DNA of 64,000 bases from Methylophaga thalassica MP (lineage in GTDB: Bacteria; Pseudomonadota; Gammaproteobacteria; Nitrosococcales; Methylophagaceae): the NCBI RefSeq assembly GCF_000214595.1, contig NZ_AFIG01000003.1:496001-560000 (forward strand), in the 5' to 3' direction. The first letter of the stretch is position 1; the number at the start of each line of letters is the position of its first letter. Of the stretch, positions 1 through 11,141 are shown one piece after another. A model generated the notes under the pieces. That model made no database searches, was not told the origin of the DNA, and worked only from the letters and a program-made list of their open reading frames with translations. The position numbers and the translations under genes are program-made.

Positions 1-120
1 AAAAAGGTAAATGGATGAGGTCTGAAAACCTTGAAATAAAATCCTAGTAATCTCTTGTGCTTCGTTCATGACACACCTGCAAGCTTTTTTGGAATAGGAA
101 TAAGTGATTGCTGAGGTTGG

Positions 121-158
121 AAAAGCGTGCTGCCGTTATCGACAGCACACTCCTTTTC
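121..158 (-). terminator. Probable Rho-independent terminator after tmd
   Basis: Read on the minus strand, GTGTGCTG (150-143) and CAGCACGC (132-125) can pair around a 10-base loop, with one G-T pair, and the stem is followed by TTTT. It begins 13 bases after the tmd stop codon, so it most likely ends that transcript. The short T-run makes it a moderate rather than a strong terminator. Confidence 0.6.
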
Positions 159-162
159 CGGT

Positions 163-2775
<2,613 letters not shown>

Positions 2776-3795
2776 ATGGAAGTAACAAAAATTCCCGTAC
2801 TTCGGCTTCCTCAACGTCTTCCGCACGCTGAGGCTATAAAATCATTTAAAGATAATCAGCATAGTTATGAGGCTGAGTTCTGGGAATTTCAGTATCAAAC
2901 CTACAGATATTTAGAACGCCTTCCAGACGAATCATTGCTCACTAGGTATGCGGATATATTGAAAAACATGCGAGCTCTAGTTAGTGAAGACAGACACATT
3001 ATTCCAATACAAAGCTTTTTGAGTTCTTGGTATTGGTTTAGAAAAGAACATCAAACACGTTTTGAATTCTATCTTCGCGGTTTGCAATTGCCATCTTCAG
3101 TCCCCCTAGACATTACCTTTAATAATGTGCCGATTGACTCTATAGTTAGGCCAAAACATCCTAATTCTGGCGATGTACTTTTTCGTTACGACAAACGAGA
3201 GCACTTGGATAATATTGTTAATCAAGGAATTATCAGAATTAGACCTGCATCAGATTTTCAAGCTAGTGAGCATAACATTGCTCGACAAGATGAGGAGAGA
3301 TCAAAAAAGCACTACCTTCCCGGAGGGTATACGCGCATTACGACCGAGAATGGAACTTCCATCCCAATTACAGGAGATGTAGAAAGGATGGTTACTATGC
3401 CCAACTACTATATTTTTTGCATGTCTTGTGACTGGGATCAGGGTCTCTTCCCCGCCTTTGATGGAGATGCATGCTTAATTATCAAAAACGTCGAAGAATT
3501 TTCGCGTCGGCTAGAATATGCCGCAACTTCTAGGTTGCCTGGATGGTACTTTCATCATAATCCTATTCAATACTTTGATCCTTATGAAAGAGCAAAAAAC
3601 GAGTATTTTGACGCTACGATGTCAAAAAATTTTAGATTCGCATATCAAAGAGAATATCGATTCTTATGGATGCCACAGAATGGTGAAGAACCAAACGGTT
3701 TCAAATTCTTGAATCTAGGAGATTTGAGTAACCTTGCAGAAGTTCATAACGAATCAAGGAATCAAGGTGTCAGCCAACTTAATAAGGTTAATTGA
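2776..3795 (+). CDS. Hypothetical protein, possibly DUF2971-like
   Basis: I do not recognise this 339-residue protein with confidence. It is soluble, with no signal peptide or membrane segment. A central FRYDKREHL...GIIRIRPASDF stretch (about 135-165) and a late FRFAYQREYRFLW stretch (about 290) recall DUF2971-type proteins, which begin with an FRY motif and carry a conserved glutamate-arginine pair near the end. The last residues, NQGVSQLNKVN, are encoded by a sequence repeated after other genes nearby (5755-5788 and 6341-6371), so the natural C-terminus may have been replaced when the repeat arrived. Confidence 0.6.
   Translation: MEVTKIPVLRLPQRLPHAEAIKSFKDNQHSYEAEFWEFQYQTYRYLERLPDESLLTRYADILKNMRALVSEDRHIIPIQSFLSSWYWFRKEHQTRFEFYLRGLQLPSSVPLDITFNNVPIDSIVRPKHPNSGDVLFRYDKREHLDNIVNQGIIRIRPASDFQASEHNIARQDEERSKKHYLPGGYTRITTENGTSIPITGDVERMVTMPNYYIFCMSCDWDQGLFPAFDGDACLIIKNVEEFSRRLEYAATSRLPGWYFHHNPIQYFDPYERAKNEYFDATMSKNFRFAYQREYRFLWMPQNGEEPNGFKFLNLGDLSNLAEVHNESRNQGVSQLNKVN
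3760..3795 (+). repeat. Dispersed repeat, copy 1
   Basis: AATCAAGGTGTCAGCCAACTT and what follows resembles 5755-5788 (CATGGCGTCAGCCAGCTTGA core) and 6341-6371 (CAAGGAGATACCCAACTTGA core). Here it forms the 3' end of the upstream gene. It probably belongs with the REP-like elements of this region. Confidence 0.45.
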
Positions 3796-3828
3796 ATCGG
3801 AGAAGAAGAACATGAGGGAGAGGAAAAA

Positions 3829-4470
3829 ATGTTAGATCCTTTTTCACTTTTCATGATTGGCCTTTCCTTTTTTGTAGTTGCTGTAACGCCCGGTCCTGCC
3901 AATATTTCAAATGCAATAATTGCTATGAGACGAGGAAGAAAAGTAAGCCTAATCTATGGTGCAGGCTTATCGTTTGGGCTGGTATTCTGGGGTGTGATAG
4001 CTGCAAGTGGCATGGGGGCCATCCTCCAAAGTTCTGTCTATCTATTGATGCTTCTTAAAGTCTTTGGTGGGCTTTATTTGCTGCGGTTAGCTTATCTATC
4101 AGGAAAGTCAGCTTTCAATCCTCAAGTAGAGGACATCAATGACCCTAGCAATATTCCAACTGCAAAAAAGTGGTTTATCCGTGGGTTCATCCTTAATATC
4201 TCTAATCCCAAGACTGTTATTGCTTGGTTAGCAGCACTTTCCGTTGGTCTGGATGCTGGTGACGACATACATGCCTTAATTGCAGGTGTTTTAGTATGCG
4301 TTTTTGTTGGGTTCTCAGTAAACGCTATGTATTCTTTAGTTTTTTCATTTACCGGTGTGATGAATATTTATCAGCGCATAAGCCGTTGGATAAACGGCAT
4401 TGCCTCTGCGCTTTTTGCCGTTGCAGGTATAGGTTTGATTCGCTCAGCTTTTAACCGAAGTCCTGTATGA
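3829..4470 (+). CDS. LysE/RhtB family amino-acid exporter
   Basis: A 213-residue inner-membrane protein with about six hydrophobic segments. The N-terminal FFVVAVTPGPANISNAI block is the hallmark of the LysE/RhtB translocators, which export amino acids or related small molecules. A second conserved stretch, FILNISNPKTVIAW, lies near residue 120 and is also typical of the family. The ATG is preceded by a strong purine-rich ribosome site (GGGAGAGGAA). The substrate cannot be told from sequence, and the neighbouring genes give no hint. Confidence 0.9.
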   Translation: MLDPFSLFMIGLSFFVVAVTPGPANISNAIIAMRRGRKVSLIYGAGLSFGLVFWGVIAASGMGAILQSSVYLLMLLKVFGGLYLLRLAYLSGKSAFNPQVEDINDPSNIPTAKKWFIRGFILNISNPKTVIAWLAALSVGLDAGDDIHALIAGVLVCVFVGFSVNAMYSLVFSFTGVMNIYQRISRWINGIASALFAVAGIGLIRSAFNRSPV

Positions 4471-4492
4471 ATAACAAATACAACAATCCAAG

Positions 4493-4535
4493 AATCAATG
4501 GGTCAGTAAAATCAAACACTTCGACCCTATTGATT
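4493..4535. repeat. REP-like inverted repeat
   Basis: AATCAATGGGTC (4493-4504) and GACCCTATTGATT (4523-4535) form an inverted repeat. They match the ends of the repeat that flanks the RAYT transposase at 27.8-28.7 kb, so this looks like a two-armed REP unit mobilised by such an enzyme. Confidence 0.65.
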
Positions 4536-4576
4536 TTCTAGTAGTACGTTTCGGAGTTTTTAGCTAATAAGTCGCA

Positions 4577-4611
4577 AGTAAAGGACGTCTCTGTCGAGAC
4601 ACTACTTTACT
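4577..4611. other. Two-part stem-loop upstream of the 4641 gene
   Basis: AGTAAAG (4577-4583) pairs with CTTTACT (4605-4611), and inside it GTCTC (4587-4591) pairs with GAGAC (4596-4600). It lies 30 bases before the next start codon. It may be a leader structure or the terminator of the LysE gene, although no T-run follows. Confidence 0.35.
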
Positions 4612-4640
4612 CAGAGTTATGAAATATTTGGAGATATCAC

Positions 4641-4967
4641 ATGGATAAAGTAGATCAGATATTAAGTGAGCTGGAAAAGTCATATAAAAGATTAGCAATA
4701 CCCACTGTCATGCTAGCAGCTGTTTATTTTATGATTCACACCGCCGAGGTAAAAGGCAAAGACATAGATTCTATTATGCTGCATCTCGTAATAGTTTCAT
4801 TATCGGCAGTTGCATTCACTTTGGCGTCTGGAATAGTCGCTTTGGCTAAATTTAGCTCTATGGATATCAATAAGTTGAGCTATGCGATAGTCTCAATTTC
4901 ATATCTTATTTCAGCCATTTTTTTGATCATGGTAGGTTTAAACATGGCTGTAGGTGAATTTACATAA
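4641..4967 (+). CDS. Hypothetical small membrane protein
   Basis: A 108-residue protein of no recognised family. After a charged N-terminal helix (residues 1-18) there are three hydrophobic segments, at about 19-32, 45-68 and 80-102. The start has a ribosome site (TTTGGAG). It sits alone between REP-like repeats on both sides, so it is probably transcribed on its own. Confidence 0.55.
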   Translation: MDKVDQILSELEKSYKRLAIPTVMLAAVYFMIHTAEVKGKDIDSIMLHLVIVSLSAVAFTLASGIVALAKFSSMDINKLSYAIVSISYLISAIFLIMVGLNMAVGEFT

Positions 4968-4968
4968 T

Positions 4969-4996
4969 AATCAATAGGGTAGGAGCATTTGATTTT
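4969..4996. repeat. REP-like repeat, single arm
   Basis: AATCAATAGGGTAGGAGCAT followed by TTGATTTT differs at only a few positions from the RAYT-flanking unit (AATCAATAGGGTCAGAGTGT then TTGATTTT). It begins at the stop codon of the preceding gene. Confidence 0.6.
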
Positions 4997-5149
4997 GAAA
5001 AACGCTCATATCGATTAACTTATATACAGTAACAAAGGATTGAGGTAACACCGTGTTTCAGACTGAAAAGGAATTCTGCATATCAACCTTAACTCTCAAC
5101 AACACTTCAATATTATCATTGAGTGAGTGTTCATCCTGGCTCATAGACA

Positions 5150-5755
5150 ATGAAGCATAGAGAACACTTTTGGAAAAAAGACACTCCTCGTGAGCAACGT
5201 ATCCTAGGAGTTATTTTTCTCAGTTCGTTTTGTATTGCGTTCATACAATTTGTCTGTGTGGACAATTTTATACCCGATCCAACAGTCAGCTTATTTTCAT
5301 TCTATATAGCCTTTGCAATTTCCCTGTTATTTTGTGCAGCAATCATTATTTTAAAAATAAAGGCAAAGCAAAGTGTCGGGACAGTTGTGAAGACTATGCC
5401 TTTAAGAAATAAGTTAGCTTCTATACTGATACTTCCCATCCTCTTAATTGCTACTTATTGGATGCTTCTTGCTTCAGTCATTCCTTATCAGTTAACCAAA
5501 ATAACTGGACAAGATTTTGAAGAACAGACACAGGTTCACAAAGTTAAGACTCGTCACGGAAGAAGGAGCTTCTTTCGTGATTATCATTACGAGTTGCGAC
5601 TTATCGATAGTCCTCCCATTCCTCTCTTTCGATTCAGTATTTCTGAGCATTCGTATAATAAATTTCCAGAAGGAAACCTAAAAGCAACGTTATTTGGATT
5701 GAAAGGAAACCTAGGATTTATTGTGGAAGAGATTCAAATAGATACTCAAGACTAA
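5150..5755 (+). CDS. Hypothetical membrane protein
   Basis: A 201-residue protein with no family I recognise. Three hydrophobic segments lie at about residues 20-38, 46-68 and 86-112. A polar C-terminal half follows and, if the segments are oriented conventionally, could face the periplasm. No convincing ribosome site precedes the ATG, so the start is uncertain. It is followed directly by a composite repeat. Confidence 0.5.
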   Translation: MKHREHFWKKDTPREQRILGVIFLSSFCIAFIQFVCVDNFIPDPTVSLFSFYIAFAISLLFCAAIIILKIKAKQSVGTVVKTMPLRNKLASILILPILLIATYWMLLASVIPYQLTKITGQDFEEQTQVHKVKTRHGRRSFFRDYHYELRLIDSPPIPLFRFSISEHSYNKFPEGNLKATLFGLKGNLGFIVEEIQIDTQD

Positions 5756-5834
5756 ATCATGGCGTCAGCCAGCTTGACAACTACAAGGAAAAATCAATGA
5801 GGTCAATCAAATCAAAAACTCCGCCTCTATTGAT
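5755..5834. repeat. Composite REP-like repeat
   Basis: Two repeat types occur back to back. The first (5755-5788) matches 3760-3795 and 6341-6371. The second (5792-5834) has the ends AATCAATGAGGTC and CCTCTATTGATT, a diverged copy of the inverted repeat at 4493-4535. Their adjacency here suggests that both belong to one larger ancestral unit. Confidence 0.5.
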
Positions 5835-5944
5835 TACTTCTTTCAGTAATTTATAAGGACGTTAAAAATATGAATCCATAATTCAAAAATGCTTTATTGA
5901 TAATGTTAACTCATCTGATTACAGATTAAAGCAATAGAAAAAAT

Positions 5945-6313
5945 ATGATCAATCAAAGAAGCGTATCAGTACTAATTGGACTACTTTTACTAGCATGGGG
6001 GTTTTATAGTCTCTACGCAATGCTCATTAACGAATATACCTTGCCGTTAACTATACTCGTATTCGCAATGGCTGCATTGTCATCATTATCAGGCATTGGC
6101 ATTCTCTGGAAAAAATATTGGGGATTTACTACATATATTATTTTTTCATTCATTTTCCTCTTATTGATGATATACACCAGCAGCCTCTTACTAGAATCTG
6201 CCAGTTCTGTTGATTTTGGGATTGTACTGTTGTCTGTATTTTGTATTTTTGGGCTTTGCGGTTTCATACTGAAAAAGGACTTACAGAAATCAAGGCAGAA
6301 TCAAGGAGACTGA
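5945..6313 (+). CDS. Hypothetical small membrane protein
   Basis: A 122-residue, strongly hydrophobic protein with about four membrane segments (residues 7-27, 33-53, 60-82 and 88-108) and a short basic tail. No family recognised. Upstream sequence gives no clear ribosome site. Repeats lie on both sides, as for its neighbours. Confidence 0.5.
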   Translation: MINQRSVSVLIGLLLLAWGFYSLYAMLINEYTLPLTILVFAMAALSSLSGIGILWKKYWGFTTYIIFSFIFLLLMIYTSSLLLESASSVDFGIVLLSVFCIFGLCGFILKKDLQKSRQNQGD

Positions 6314-6340
6314 CAGAATTGACGAGTCAGCCCAGCAGGG

Positions 6341-6371
6341 CTCAAGGAGATACCCAACTTGATAATTACAA
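6341..6371. repeat. Dispersed repeat, copy 3
   Basis: The CTCAAGGAGATACCCAACTT stretch plus GATAATTACAA resembles 3760-3795 and 5755-5788. A degenerate CTGACCCTACTGAATT piece follows at about 6403-6418, as expected if this is another decayed composite unit. Confidence 0.4.
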
Positions 6372-6453
6372 AGTTTAGAGCATTCATTGGCCTAATTAGA
6401 TAATCTGACCCTACTGAATTATATATAAACCAAAACTATCTTAAGGTACTCAC

Positions 6454-7158
6454 ATGGATGAATTAAAACAAAAAATAGCACTATTTATTGATGCTGATAA
6501 TGCGCCTGCAAGTAAGTTTGAAGATGTCCTGAGCGAGGTTGCCAACTATGGTGTAGTTACTATCCGTAAGGCTTACGGTAATTGGAAGTCGCCTACGTTA
6601 AAGGCCTGGGAAGATCTGCTACATGAATATGCCATTCAACCCATACAGCAATATGATTTAACCAAAGGGAAAAATGCGTCGGATATTGCACTGGTGATTG
6701 ATGCAATGGATGTGATGTATACCAAGCAAATTGATGTAATGTGTTTTGTATCATCGGATTGTGATTTTACGCCGATGGTGACCAGAGCATTAGCTGAAGG
6801 AAAGGTGGTTTTGGGGTTTGGTGAGAGAAAAACGCCAGCAGCATTCGTAAACGCCTGCTCTAAGTTTCTTTTCCTGGATGAAGAAAAAGAAAAAACCAAA
6901 ACAACCGTTAAACCGAAGAATATTAAATCGGATACTAGGTTAATTAATTTACTAAGACAGGCCATTGAGGCAACAGAAGACGAAGAAGGCTGGGCGGCAC
7001 TTGGACCAGTAGGCTCAAATATTTCTAACAAAACCTCATTTGATACCCGAAATTATGGCTTTAAGAATCTTAGCAGCTTGTTCAAAGCCATTGACTTATT
7101 CGAACTTAAACGTGGACCCAATAATTCTTTCTTGGTAAAAAACGTACGAAATAAATAA
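6454..7158 (+). CDS. NYN-domain (LabA/PIN-like) protein with C-terminal OST-HTH-like domain
   Basis: The first 140 or so residues form a NYN domain of the LabA/DUF88 group, a PIN-like fold associated with metal-dependent RNA cleavage. Visible acidic motifs are FIDADN (11-16), NASDIALVIDAMD (about 73-85) and SSDCDF (about 99-104), which would bind the metal. After a lysine-rich linker, residues 160-230 fit an OST-HTH/LOTUS RNA-binding domain (SDTRLINLLRQAI...GWAALGPVGS). The target is unknown. It is a single gene with a ribosome site (TAAGG). Confidence 0.8.
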   Translation: MDELKQKIALFIDADNAPASKFEDVLSEVANYGVVTIRKAYGNWKSPTLKAWEDLLHEYAIQPIQQYDLTKGKNASDIALVIDAMDVMYTKQIDVMCFVSSDCDFTPMVTRALAEGKVVLGFGERKTPAAFVNACSKFLFLDEEKEKTKTTVKPKNIKSDTRLINLLRQAIEATEDEEGWAALGPVGSNISNKTSFDTRNYGFKNLSSLFKAIDLFELKRGPNNSFLVKNVRNK

Positions 7159-7163
7159 TTCAG

Positions 7164-7190
7164 AATTAAAAGGGTCAGAGAATTTGATTT
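7164..7190. repeat. REP-like repeat, single arm
   Basis: AATTAAAAGGGTCAGAGAAT followed by TTGATTT keeps the GGGTCAGAG...TTTGATTT core of the RAYT-flanking unit. It lies just after the NYN gene. Confidence 0.5.
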
Positions 7191-7217
7191 CGTTTACTTC
7201 ATCATTGCTGTCTGTGC

Positions 7218-7553
7218 TCATTCATTTTCTCCCAGTAATCCCTGCCATGGATCATCGGCCAATGAGCTACTTTTTTCTTTGTCCGTCTGGTGTGGCTTGG
7301 TTGATACTCTTGTTGGTGACACGTTATCGTCAGCCAATACTGCCAGTACAGCATTTAATTTTTCCTGAGGTATCAGCAGTAATTCACTTTTAAGCCCCTT
7401 GGCAATAAGTTCAAGGGTATCAAGCCGTGGATTGCCTTTGGATTCCAATCGCTGATATTGCTGGCGAGATATACCAACACGCAGCATCATATCGTGTTGC
7501 TTGAGTTCTAATGCAATACGGCGCTTTTTGATCTGGTCGAGTAGTGAATTCAT
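7218..7553 (-). CDS. HipB-like helix-turn-helix regulator (orphan)
   Basis: A 111-residue XRE-family DNA-binding protein. The helix-turn-helix covers residues 6-58 (LELKQHDMMLRVGISRQQYQ is the recognition part), and a polar tail follows. Such proteins usually repress their own promoter and neutralise a HipA kinase encoded next to them. No hipA gene follows here; the next gene downstream is the NYN gene on the opposite strand. It may be a left-over antitoxin or a stand-alone regulator. Dyad sequences lie directly upstream. Confidence 0.75.
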   Translation of the reverse strand: MNSLLDQIKKRRIALELKQHDMMLRVGISRQQYQRLESKGNPRLDTLELIAKGLKSELLLIPQEKLNAVLAVLADDNVSPTRVSTKPHQTDKEKSSSLADDPWQGLLGENE

Positions 7554-7561
7554 AATGAAAT

Positions 7562-7690
7562 ATATAAGTTGCTATTTACCAATAAGAAACATATTAGTTT
7601 CTTTTTTTTCATAATAGCAACATATAAGCCGCTTTTAAGTATAAAAAGCAATCTCGTTTAAGAAAGAAACATATATATTGCTTTCATAGA
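7562..7690. promoter_or_regulatory. Putative autoregulatory operators of the HipB-like gene
   Basis: A perfect 7-bp-arm dyad, AAGAAAC...GTTTCTT, lies at 7584-7603. Related sequences follow: AGCAACATATAAGCCGCTT (about 7616-7634) and AAGAAACATATATATTGCTT (7664-7683), and TATAAGTTGCT precedes it at 7563. Repeated GAAACATAT and GCAACATATAAG cores right in front of the start fit a repressor binding its own promoter. Confidence 0.5.
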
Positions 7691-7771
7691 AGTATTTAGA
7701 AATCAGTGAGATCAAGGGAATCGGCAAAATGGATAAATAATTTTTATGCCTTATATCGTTCACCCCGATAG

Positions 7772-9469
7772 TTAACTAACTAAAAACTGAATCCCGCCCA
7801 CCAGCAACACGCTGAACAGTAAAACCAGATAAGGCCATCGACCTGCTTTACGGGAAGTTTCTATGGTGTTGCCAGCCTGAATATCTTCTTGCATCGATGA
7901 TGGCAGTTGGCCTTTATCAATCAGGTAATGCCGCCAGCAAAACAGTGGAATGCTCAGGCTCGCCAGAATCAAACCACTCATCAATGTGCCACCGCCCCAG
8001 ATATTGGCTCCCAGTGCCATAAAGGTAATATTCAAAAAGGCCATGGCGATACCGGCGATAAATAAGACTTTTGGGGTTCGATATGAGCGTTTCCAGTTGG
8101 GTCTGTCGATGCGGTGAATCCAACCGGCATTAAGGGTCAGGAAGTTAAAAATGATGTAACTGACACAAGATGCAGCAAGTAAAAATACATAGTCAGATAG
8201 GCTCAGCAACATCAGGTTAACGATAAGATTAGTCCACATCGCACTAGTGGGGGCACCGTGCTGATTTACCTGTGACAGGTATTTAGGCAATAGACCATCA
8301 ATTGAGCCCTGGTATAACGTACGAGACGATCCGGACATCGTGGTCATAATCGATAACATCAATGCCAGCACCAACATCACCACAAACATATCCACCATAA
8401 TGCCGCTATTACCTACAATGCCATAAAGCGCATTGGCGATGCCCATGCCACTATAAATATCCGCGGCTAGCATGCCGTCATATTGAGCTGGTTGAATCAC
8501 TTCACCGGCAGCATTAAAGTGCTGTGGCTCAATCATTTGCCCTAATCCCATGTGGCCCTGAAAAGTAAAAGGAATCAGCACAAAGGCAAATAAACATAAT
8601 AAACCGGAATATAAAATAGCGCGGTAGGTATCACGGCTGGGATCTTTAAACTCACGGGTGTAACACACGGCCGTTTCAAAGCCATAGGTTGACCAGGCCG
8701 CAATAAACAAAGCGCCTGCCACTAAAGACCAGCCTTTAATATCCCAAACACCGGGTATTACATAACCATCACTGTCATAGGCAAGCGGCGCTAATGGGTA
8801 AAAGTTACTCATAACCATATCACCGGTAATCAATGGCACAATGGCAATCAGCATCAATGGGGCCAGCCCGGACAAGCCAATAATCATCATGGCTTTGGCG
8901 GAGCGTAAAATGCCGCCGTTTTGAATGGCAAATACCAACACCATCAATACCGCGCCAATAATAAACACAGCATTGATTCGCAGACAGAGTCCCGCTTTAA
9001 GGAAGCTCAGATCGAGTAAGGTTATCTGCCAGGTATTAATCACCGCATCCGGCGGATAGGTCACATTCAAAATATAGCCTGCTGCCAAAGCAGAGCCGAT
9101 GGCTAATACCGGCCCCCATGCCACCCAGTTACACCAGATACATAAGGCCGCTATCCATTTACTGTAATTTGCCCAGGCAACCGAGCTATGCACCGAGATA
9201 CCGCCGGTTTTATGAGGGAATAATCCGGCAATTTCGGCATAGGTAAAGGCTTGAACAAGCCCGATAGAAATAGACACAATCCAGATTAACCAGGCCGGTT
9301 TACCGACTGTGGCGGCAATCGCCCCCATCGAAAATAACACCAGTGCTGGCACACCACTGGCCAGCCAGAAAGCACCAGTCCAGTCGATACTGCGATGTAA
9401 TGAAAAACGATTGTAGAGAGAAAGTGTTATCGGCTGCTGGGCTTTGTTTTCCAACGTCTCTAACCTCAC
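7772..9469 (-). CDS. APC-superfamily amino acid permease
   Basis: A 565-residue inner-membrane transporter with 12 or more hydrophobic segments. The N-terminal block (GAFWLASGVPALVLFSMGAI) and ETAVCYTREFKDPSRDT near residue 265 are typical of the amino acid-polyamine-organocation superfamily. The substrate is not evident. The start is a GTG without an ideal ribosome site; a TTG five codons later, with GAGG at a usable distance, is an alternative. It is transcribed alone, with a dyad 11 bases upstream. Confidence 0.85.
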   Translation of the reverse strand: MRLETLENKAQQPITLSLYNRFSLHRSIDWTGAFWLASGVPALVLFSMGAIAATVGKPAWLIWIVSISIGLVQAFTYAEIAGLFPHKTGGISVHSSVAWANYSKWIAALCIWCNWVAWGPVLAIGSALAAGYILNVTYPPDAVINTWQITLLDLSFLKAGLCLRINAVFIIGAVLMVLVFAIQNGGILRSAKAMMIIGLSGLAPLMLIAIVPLITGDMVMSNFYPLAPLAYDSDGYVIPGVWDIKGWSLVAGALFIAAWSTYGFETAVCYTREFKDPSRDTYRAILYSGLLCLFAFVLIPFTFQGHMGLGQMIEPQHFNAAGEVIQPAQYDGMLAADIYSGMGIANALYGIVGNSGIMVDMFVVMLVLALMLSIMTTMSGSSRTLYQGSIDGLLPKYLSQVNQHGAPTSAMWTNLIVNLMLLSLSDYVFLLAASCVSYIIFNFLTLNAGWIHRIDRPNWKRSYRTPKVLFIAGIAMAFLNITFMALGANIWGGGTLMSGLILASLSIPLFCWRHYLIDKGQLPSSMQEDIQAGNTIETSRKAGRWPYLVLLFSVLLVGGIQFLVS

Positions 9470-9479
9470 CTAACTTATG

Positions 9480-9495
9480 CTGACACCATTGTCAG
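9480..9495. promoter_or_regulatory. Dyad upstream of the APC permease
   Basis: CTGACACCATTGTCAG has perfect 6-base arms (CTGACA/TGTCAG) around four bases. It lies immediately before the permease start, where a repressor would block transcription or translation. No cognate regulator can be assigned. Confidence 0.35.
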
Positions 9496-9606
9496 TCAAA
9501 ACAAGCAGTAACATACCACGCCTCTTATTAACGGTATCGGTTAACAGTAACGGGTATAGAGAAACCACTCAGGTGAGCCCATAAACAAAAGCAGACTGCC
9601 GCCTGT

Positions 9607-9921
9607 TTAGTGAGATATTTTCAGCCCGATGATACCCGATAGAATTAATAGGATACTGAACAGACGTGCAATGGTCGCTGGCTCAGATAAAAACACAATA
9701 CCGAAAATCACCGTGCCAATCGCACCGATGCCGACCCAGACACCGTAAGCAGTGCCTAATGGCAGGGTTTTCATTGCTACACCCAAAAGCCACAAACTCA
9801 AGGCAACGGTGACCAGTGCCAACAGACTGGGCCCTAACTTAGTCAGACCTTCTGAATATTTCAGTCCAGCCGCCCAGACGACTTCCAGTAATCCCGCTAC
9901 TACTAATGCTACCCAAGCCAT
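9607..9921 (-). CDS. Small multidrug resistance family exporter (SugE/Gdx-like)
   Basis: A 104-residue protein with four membrane helices, the standard SMR size. The conserved membrane glutamate is Glu13 in [15 protein letters not shown], and [15 protein letters not shown] lies in helix 3. The [10 protein letters not shown] version is closer to the SugE/Gdx subgroup, which exports guanidinium, than to EmrE-type drug exporters. No guanidine riboswitch is visible in the 54 bases upstream. It acts as an antiparallel dimer in the inner membrane. Confidence 0.85.
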   Translation of the reverse strand: MAWVALVVAGLLEVVWAAGLKYSEGLTKLGPSLLALVTVALSLWLLGVAMKTLPLGTAYGVWVGIGAIGTVIFGIVFLSEPATIARLFSILLILSGIIGLKISH

Positions 9922-9975
9922 ATTAATCCTTTGTTATTACTTATTAATTGATACCTAACCAGCTAACAACAGCGT

Positions 9976-11127
9976 TTATACAACGGCTGATGCAGCAAGT
10001 TTTTCTGCTAAGTCTTCTGGTAAGACATAGTTAGTGACACTCAAGCCAAAACCGCTCATTGATGGCAGTTTTCTCGGCCAGGTCATCAACTTCATTTCAG
10101 TGACACCGAGATCTCTTAATATCTGAGCTCCAATGCCATAGTGTTTCAGTACATACTCTTCAGCATAATTTCGATCTGACTGAACGAGTCTCTGCCACTC
10201 CTCTTCATCCCCATGCAGCAGGACAAGCACACCCGAGCCTTGCTGCTGAATATATTGCATGGCTTCGGCCACACTCCAGGTATGTCCGTTCCGGTCGTAA
10301 TCCAGCAAGTCCATACTATTAAACGGTGCATGAACTCTGACCAGGGTTTCTTCACCAGCCGCTGACGTGCCGTAGACCAGTGCCAGATGTTTCATACCTG
10401 TCGTTTTATCTAAATAATCATGACGACGGAATGAACCCAGCATGGTTTGCATTTCACGTTCATTCAGGCGGATGACATTTTGCTCATGCTGGTGACGATA
10501 AGCGATAAGGTCGGCAATGGTGCCTACTTTTAAGTCATGCTGTTTAGCAAATTCAATAAGATCCGGTAGACGGGCCATGGTGCCGTCTTCATTCATGATT
10601 TCGCAGATAACAGCAGCAGGCTCCAGCCCTGCCAATGCCGCCAAGTCACAGCCAGCTTCTGTGTGTCCTGCACGGGTTAACACGCCCCCCGCTCTGGCCA
10701 TAACCGGGAAAATATGACCAGGACTGACAATATCTTCCGGTGTGGCATTAGCCGCCACAGCAGCCTGAATCGTCAACGCACGATCCTGTGTAGAAATGCC
10801 GGTGGTGACGCCTTCAGCCGCTTCAATAGACAGCGTAAAGTTAGTTTCAAAACCGGCTTTATTTTGTTTTACCATTAATGGCAGGTTTAACTGCTGACAG
10901 CGTGCTTCAGTTAAAGTCAGGCAAATGAGACCGCGTGCATGCATCGCCATAAAATTCACTGCTTCGGCAGTAACATGACTGGCCGCCATAACCAGATCAC
11001 CTTCATTTTCACGGTTTTCATCATCCATTAAGACAACCATTTTGCCCTGTCTAATATCCTCAATAATCGCTTCTGCACTAGCGATTTGTGCGGGTTGAGA
11101 ATAAGACGTCAACTTAGATTGTGGCAT
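9976..11127 (-). CDS. ribB: 3,4-dihydroxy-2-butanone-4-phosphate synthase with degenerate GTP cyclohydrolase II-like domain
   Basis: The N-terminal 215 residues are an intact RibB: DDENRENEGDL (34-44) supplies the metal-binding acidic residues, and RAGHTEAGCDLAALAG (about 152-167) is the second conserved block. RibB makes the four-carbon precursor of riboflavin from ribulose 5-phosphate. Residues 225-383 align with the RibA fold but lack the zinc-binding cysteines of true cyclohydrolases, so this half is probably inactive. This fused, degenerate form is common in proteobacteria. It lies 14 bases after folE2, probably co-transcribed. FMN supply matters here because TMA dehydrogenase and MgsC are flavoproteins. 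Confidence 0.9.
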   Translation of the reverse strand: MPQSKLTSYSQPAQIASAEAIIEDIRQGKMVVLMDDENRENEGDLVMAASHVTAEAVNFMAMHARGLICLTLTEARCQQLNLPLMVKQNKAGFETNFTLSIEAAEGVTTGISTQDRALTIQAAVAANATPEDIVSPGHIFPVMARAGGVLTRAGHTEAGCDLAALAGLEPAAVICEIMNEDGTMARLPDLIEFAKQHDLKVGTIADLIAYRHQHEQNVIRLNEREMQTMLGSFRRHDYLDKTTGMKHLALVYGTSAAGEETLVRVHAPFNSMDLLDYDRNGHTWSVAEAMQYIQQQGSGVLVLLHGDEEEWQRLVQSDRNYAEEYVLKHYGIGAQILRDLGVTEMKLMTWPRKLPSMSGFGLSVTNYVLPEDLAEKLAASAVV

Positions 11128-11141
11128 GAGGATATAGCTCC

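Noticed and set aside
9922-9975. Guanidine riboswitch before the SMR exporter
   Set aside because: The spacer is only 54 bases and lacks the paired ACGR hairpins or other guanidine riboswitch features.
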